Shown here: positions 59,702-64,000 of the stretch, one piece after another
Layout: each line of letters opens with the position of its first letter
How positions within the stretch are numbered: the first letter of the stretch is position 1
Origin: Halichoerus grypus
Taxonomy: Eukaryota > Chordata > Mammalia > Carnivora > Phocidae
Length of the DNA stretch: 64,000 nt
Direction of reading: 5' to 3'
NCBI RefSeq assembly: GCF_964656455.1
Contig: NC_135718.1
Location: 149,650,762 to 149,714,761 of the forward strand
The notes under the pieces: model-generated
Database searches by the model: none
What the model saw: only the letters and a program-made list of their open reading frames with translations
Told to the model about the DNA's origin: nothing
Program-made: the position numbers and the translations under genes

Positions 59702-60789
59702 AACGTATCTGGTTCACAATAAAGTCAAAAAGCATTTGCTTCTTTAAAACTTACACAGTCAGATTTCGAGTTGGTCTCGTGGACCTTCGGCCTTTCTAGG
59801 CCAGACCAGCACAAAGCCGAGGCAGGCTAACAGAAGGACACAAGAGAGCCCCACAAAATGAGCAAGTCCCAAAACGGTCTTGCAGCTGTGTCCGTAGACC
59901 CCCCACACACAGCACAAAAGATCACAACATTCCTCATCTTCAGCTTCCCTGAGGAGACGAAAAAAGAACCTCTACTTTTTATGACAGAGCAGAGGGGATA
60001 AAATGGTTTATATAGAGGAGGCAAAATAAATCAGTTCCAATAACGGCCTTTTAATTCCCTGATGCCCTAGAGGAAGAAAAGAAATGAACGATGACAAGCA
60101 TTCCAATGACGGCCATTACCAAGCAGCTTTAAACAGAAACAACATAAACCACCTTCTCTTATCCAGAAATTCGGAAACCGGGGTTTCTGCCGTCTTCGGG
60201 ACTCCTGGTCATGACTTTTCAAACTCAGAAGAGCGTAAGTGTTGCACCTTACAAAGCTGTGTTCACACACTTGTTGGGAGTCAACCCCATTTCAACTGTG
60301 ACCAACTGAGGCCCAAGGGCCTGGGCCCCTATAGGTCTCTGGGCCACAAGGATTTTAAGTGAACTGTGTGCTCATTAAAGAGAATCTGATCTGAAACTAA
60401 TGATGTACTGTATGATGGCAAACTGAATTTAAAATAAAGAAAGAAAACCTGAAAATACAAAAATGTAGGAAGAAGAAACCAAACAGCCCGGTACCACTTC
60501 CCAAAGATAACCATTGTTAATATTTGAGTGCATTTCCCTATCTTTTTTTAATACATAGGTTTCTGTTTGGAGTTTTGTTGTTACAAAATTGACATTTTAT
60601 TTATACACAATTCTACATGCTATTTGACTTAGCATAATAAAAGCATCCCCTCAAATTCTTGTAACTTTTTAGAACATCAATATTCCATTATGTGGCCATA
60701 TAATTATTATAATTATGAGCCAGTTTTCAGTTTATGGCATCTCAGCTGCACATCCATGACGCTAGGACCAGCTTTCTGAGCCAACTGTG

Positions 60790-61080
60790 TTATCCAGCAT
60801 GGTAGCCACTAATCACACAGTTAAGCATTTGAAATACGGCCAGTGTGAACAGAGATCTGCTCTGGGTATAACACAAAACACCAGACTTCGAAGGCTTAGC
60901 ACAACAGGCATAAAGTATCTCAATGATTTGTTTACATACCGAAATAACATTTTAGATATATCAAGTTAAATAGAACACATTCTCAAACGTAACGTAACCT
61001 GGTTCTTTCTGCTTCTCTCATGTGGCTACTAGCAAGTTTTAAAGCACATGTGTGACTTGCGCTCTATCTCTGTTGGACTG
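60790..61080. repeat. hAT-type DNA transposon relic (MER3-like)
   Basis: ATGGTAGCCACTAATCACA, AAGCATTTGAAATACGGCCAGTGTGAAC, AGACTTCGAAGGCTTAG, ATTTTAGATATATCAAGTTAAATAGAACACATT and the end CTCTGTTGGACTGAGCTG match a common mammalian non-autonomous hAT family whose ends read CAGYGCTGTCCAAT. Family name is uncertain. Confidence 0.6.
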
Positions 61081-62315
61081 AGCTGTTGTAAACATTTCTC
61101 CTTTGCGCGATGGCACAACATGAGGTCTCGTCAGTAGAGGGTGCTGGAAGGACACCGCGGTTAGAAGGGCTTCTCTTCTTCGAGGTTCCAGTGCTTTTGT
61201 TCTTGCTTCCATGGCTCAGCAGGAGACTTCCTGGCCCCTGGAATGTGGGAGACTCCGTGGCATACATCCTCCCCTCACTGAGTTTTGCTGGGGCCCCAGT
61301 GATTTCTCCCCCCCCCTCCAGTGAGCCCCAGACACTCTCTCTCTCCCAAGAGATCGAAATCTCAAAGTTGGGAGACTCTCTTTCCTACTTTATCCTCCCT
61401 CAGTCCTAGAGCTAGAAGTTGCACTTGTATTCTCTAAAATTCTCTTTGCCCCTCTTGCAGTTAGTTCTCATTTACTAGTTAATAATTCTTCATATTCCAT
61501 TTTTCCTGGTCAAATGACTGGTCTGGTTTCTGTCTCCTGCCCGGACCCTACGGATACGCAAGTCACGGACGGAGTGTCAGCCAGGCTTTGAGCACCTGCC
61601 CCACATCCTCCATTCCCCTCTGGTCGTTTTCTCCAATACAGTCTTCCCTCCTCCTCACGGTCCATTCCCGAAAGGCAGAATGTTTTCCACTACACGACTG
61701 CCACCCTGCCATCATCACGTGGGGAGCACCTTACGAGTGCAAATTAGTACGTCAATCGAGAGCTATGCCTTCTATTCATTCGACAAATATTGACTTAGCT
61801 GCTGTTATAGGACGGTAACGTGCTGCTGTTGGGTGGAGGGTGATGGCGGGACGGAGGGAGCGGGGACACGCAGAGAAGAGAAACAGGCAGACGAAACAAA
61901 CACTGGCTTCCAGCACCTACCAGCCTAGCCAATAAAAATAACAGATGCTACAAATTATTCTAAAACAAGAGAAAAGTAAAAATTACAAAAATAAAAGCAG
62001 CCACTAATCCATTTTGAGTGCCCTAACTGTCCACAGGAAAATATATAAAGAAAACCAAAAGAACTTTTTGGACCCGTCTCTCTCCTCACCCCAGGCACCC
62101 AGCCAGCCGGCCTCTTATTAACCAAAGGTTCTGCTCTCCATCAGCTGTCTGCACAGGCCTGGCTCCTACTCTCACACTGACCTCTGCCTCCCCTCCCCCC
62201 AAAGCCACAGGCAAGCTACACATCCCAGGGACACTCCTGGGGACATTCGGAGCCGTCAGCATCAGCCCCACACCCCAACTTCACCCCAGCTCCTATCTTT
62301 AATAAAAGATTAAGA

Positions 62316-62490
62316 GAGGGATGCCTGGGTGGCGCAGTCAGTTAAGCGTCCGACTCTTGATTTCGGCTCAGGTCATGATCTCAGGGGCGACAGATCGAGC
62401 CCCGCATCAGGCTCTATGCTCTGCGCAGAGTCAGCTCGGGATTCTCTCTCCCTCTTCCTCTCCCCCTCGCTCTCCAAAATAAATCTTTTG
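62316..62490 (+). mobile_element. Can-SINE, older subtype
   Basis: GGGATGCCTGGGTGGCGCAGTC, GCGTCCGACTCTTGATTTCGGCTCAGG, AGATCGAGCCCC and a CT-rich end with AAAATAAATCTTTTG. A 15-bp duplication with one mismatch (AATAAARGATTAAGA) is at 62301-62315 and 62491-62505. Confidence 0.96.
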
Positions 62491-64000
62491 AATAAAGGAT
62501 TAAGATATTACTTGCTCCCATGGAAATCTTAGTTCTTGAATTCCTAGGATTCATTTTAATAGATTCCAGTTCTCTGCAAAGTTCTCCATCTTCTCTCATC
62601 CCTTAAACTTACTAATCACTGCTGTTTTAAAGCCCCCGTGTGGTAACTACATGCACGGAGCTCCTGTGCAGGTCTATTCCTTTTGTTTTTCATCTTGTGT
62701 TTCATTTGATTTGACTCTCAAACATCCTGGTCATGTGTCACTGACTGTAATACATTGTATATGAAAAATCATCTTCCTCCAGAGAGGAATTCTGTGCCTT
62801 TCACAGGCAAGTGGATAGAGAAGTGGCACCGCCTTGATTCAGCCCAGCTGATCAGAAGCTAAGTGTCGGCCTTGGGAGGGCTGGTCTATTCCCCCTTTGC
62901 CCTCTCTCCCAACATAGAACCGGTCAGGACTCTGAGCTGATAGCGGGGCGGGGGGGGGGGTGTTTACCAGGACCCCTCCCCTCTTGGGTGAGCCCTAGAA
63001 CCGCAATTTGTCTCCCCAGTTCTGCAAGATCACTGAAAGCTCTGTGCACCTGTTTAGCTTCTTTGCTGCCACTTACAAGTCCACAAAAAAAAGTGAGGGG
63101 AACGTGACACCTAATGTCAGGCTCACCTCTCCATCCCTCCCTTCTCCCCAGGACTCACCCCCTTAGCAGCCTCCAGACAGACCTTATATCATTTATATTC
63201 ACACACAGGATAGGCATGTATATGCTTTTCTAGTCCCCCCGGTGGAAGGATGGGTAGGATACAAACTGCTCTGACAAAACCAGGAGAAGCCTGAGAAAGA
63301 AACAGCTCGCTGTATGTCAGCTTCTCAGCCCAACCTCTATGCTTTGCTCCTTTCAGATGTTCCAACCCTTCAGATCTCTCTGCTGCCTCGCTTCCAGTTG
63401 CAAAAGCATGCTTCTCAGCTACACCCAGTCTGCAGTGGACACCGTGTCTTGGTCCCCCACCCCGACCATAAACCCTGTGTTTTCATTGCAGAGATTTCCG
63501 CTTGAATCTTAATATTCTTGTGCAATAAACTATTTTCATCTTACTGGTACTCCTCTTGTATCTCTCTGCAGTTCTATATACAAACATTCTTTAAGACCTT
63601 TCCAGAGTGCTCCTCTCCTCAGGTCTGCTCACATGAGGGGGGTTGCTCATCTGCTTCCTGCCTCTCGTGGACACGGCTTTCCTAGCAGGCTCTGAGATTT
63701 TGTTTGCAAACTCATCTTGCATAGGAGTGTTTCCTCCTTTTTTACCCCTCCCCGACAGCTGACACCATGGTTGGGCCATGCCCTGTAGGATATGCAACTC
63801 TGAACAAGGCTGCAAGGCAGGCTTTTAGGATCTTCTCCATTATGGACAAGGAAGCACAGGATATCAATCAGATCTGTGGCGCTGTCCAGCCGTGGGTCCC
63901 ATCACTGAGGGCCGCCGTGAATGACCGCCTCCAGCACACTGGTGACGGAGTCTGGTCCTGCTCTCCCTCCATGTGCAAGGTGCACAGACACCATTTGCTG

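Larger units (their letters stand above)
12701..64000 (-). other. NOS1AP: NOS1AP intron upstream of the exon (probably intron 2), partial
   Basis: About 51 kb of intron, in keeping with the very large 5' introns known for this gene. No exon is recognised on either strand. Besides the listed features I see nothing assignable in these stretches: 12720-14860, 16450-16940, 17740-18180, 19580-20280, 20740-21380, 21490-22440, 22620-22950, 23110-23260, 25910-26750, 27740-28780, 29740-30730, 30970-32010, 32180-32960, 33840-34280, 35020-38020 (simple repeats only), 38150-39010, 39690-40730, 40870-41960, 42500-42860, 43280-44520, 44690-46080, 46610-47160, 47710-47960, 48120-48350, 48950-49320, 49490-50220, 50750-51280, 52670-53480, 54220-56210, 56340-57160, 57360-59290, 59720-60780, 61090-62300 and 62510-64000. 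Confidence 0.75.

Noticed and set aside
63480..63545. Possible LTR polyadenylation region (AATAAA followed by a T-rich stretch)
   Set aside because: Only the hexamer and a T-rich context are present; no LTR family match or matching second end was found.
12701..64000. Preceding NOS1AP exon on the minus strand
   Set aside because: No frame with the expected PTB start was seen; the intron probably extends past the right edge.
1..64000. CRISPR arrays, operons, phage or defence systems
   Set aside because: No regularly spaced repeats and no bacterial gene organisation; repeat content and splicing are those of a mammal.

Overview
This window is vertebrate nuclear DNA, not a microbial locus. It is densely seeded with carnivore tRNA-Lys-derived SINEs (Can-SINE/SINEC), carnivore L1 fragments, and old mammalian MIR, L2, MER5 and MLT1 relics. 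The SINE tails (CT-rich, then a repeated AAATA stretch and AAATCTT before poly-A) and the L1 3' ends look like those of arctoid carnivores (bears, seals, mustelids and relatives) rather than dogs or cats. That placement is from memory of the families, not from a search.

Only one protein-coding exon can be supported: 93 nt on the minus strand at 12608-12700, with consensus splice signals on both sides. Its 31 residues match the N-terminal PTB (phosphotyrosine-binding) domain of NOS1AP (CAPON), the adaptor of neuronal nitric oxide synthase, and it is probably exon 3. The window is therefore interior NOS1AP sequence transcribed right to left: about 51 kb of the upstream intron (12701-64000, probably intron 2), the exon, and about 12.6 kb of the downstream intron (1-12601, probably intron 3). 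I recognise no other exon, RNA gene or second gene.

Layout. 1-6700: intron with scattered MIR relics and an old L1 3' piece. 6747-9834: a 3.1 kb 5'-truncated L1 inserted into a MIR. 11221-11420: a SINE. 12608-12700: the exon. 14-16.4 kb and 20.3-20.7 kb: GC-rich intron with two CpG-dense patches. 18226-19103: a short L1. 22.4-25.9 kb: MER5 relics and an old L1 broken by two younger L1s. 26.7-39.7 kb: many SINEs, two MLT1 LTR relics and an old L1 tail. 42-48.9 kb: L1 fragments, MIR and L2. 50-54 kb: an 8-bp G-rich minisatellite and SINEs, including a two-copy SINE array inside one target-site duplication. 59.5-62.5 kb: two SINEs and a hAT-type relic.

I looked for a previously undescribed system and found none. 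The best leads are modest: an intronic CpG island, a G-rich minisatellite, an unidentified 220-bp insert in an old L1, a SINE pair under a single duplication, and repeated microsatellite growth at one site in several L1 copies. Boundaries of old repeats are approximate; those with target-site duplications are usually exact to a few bases.
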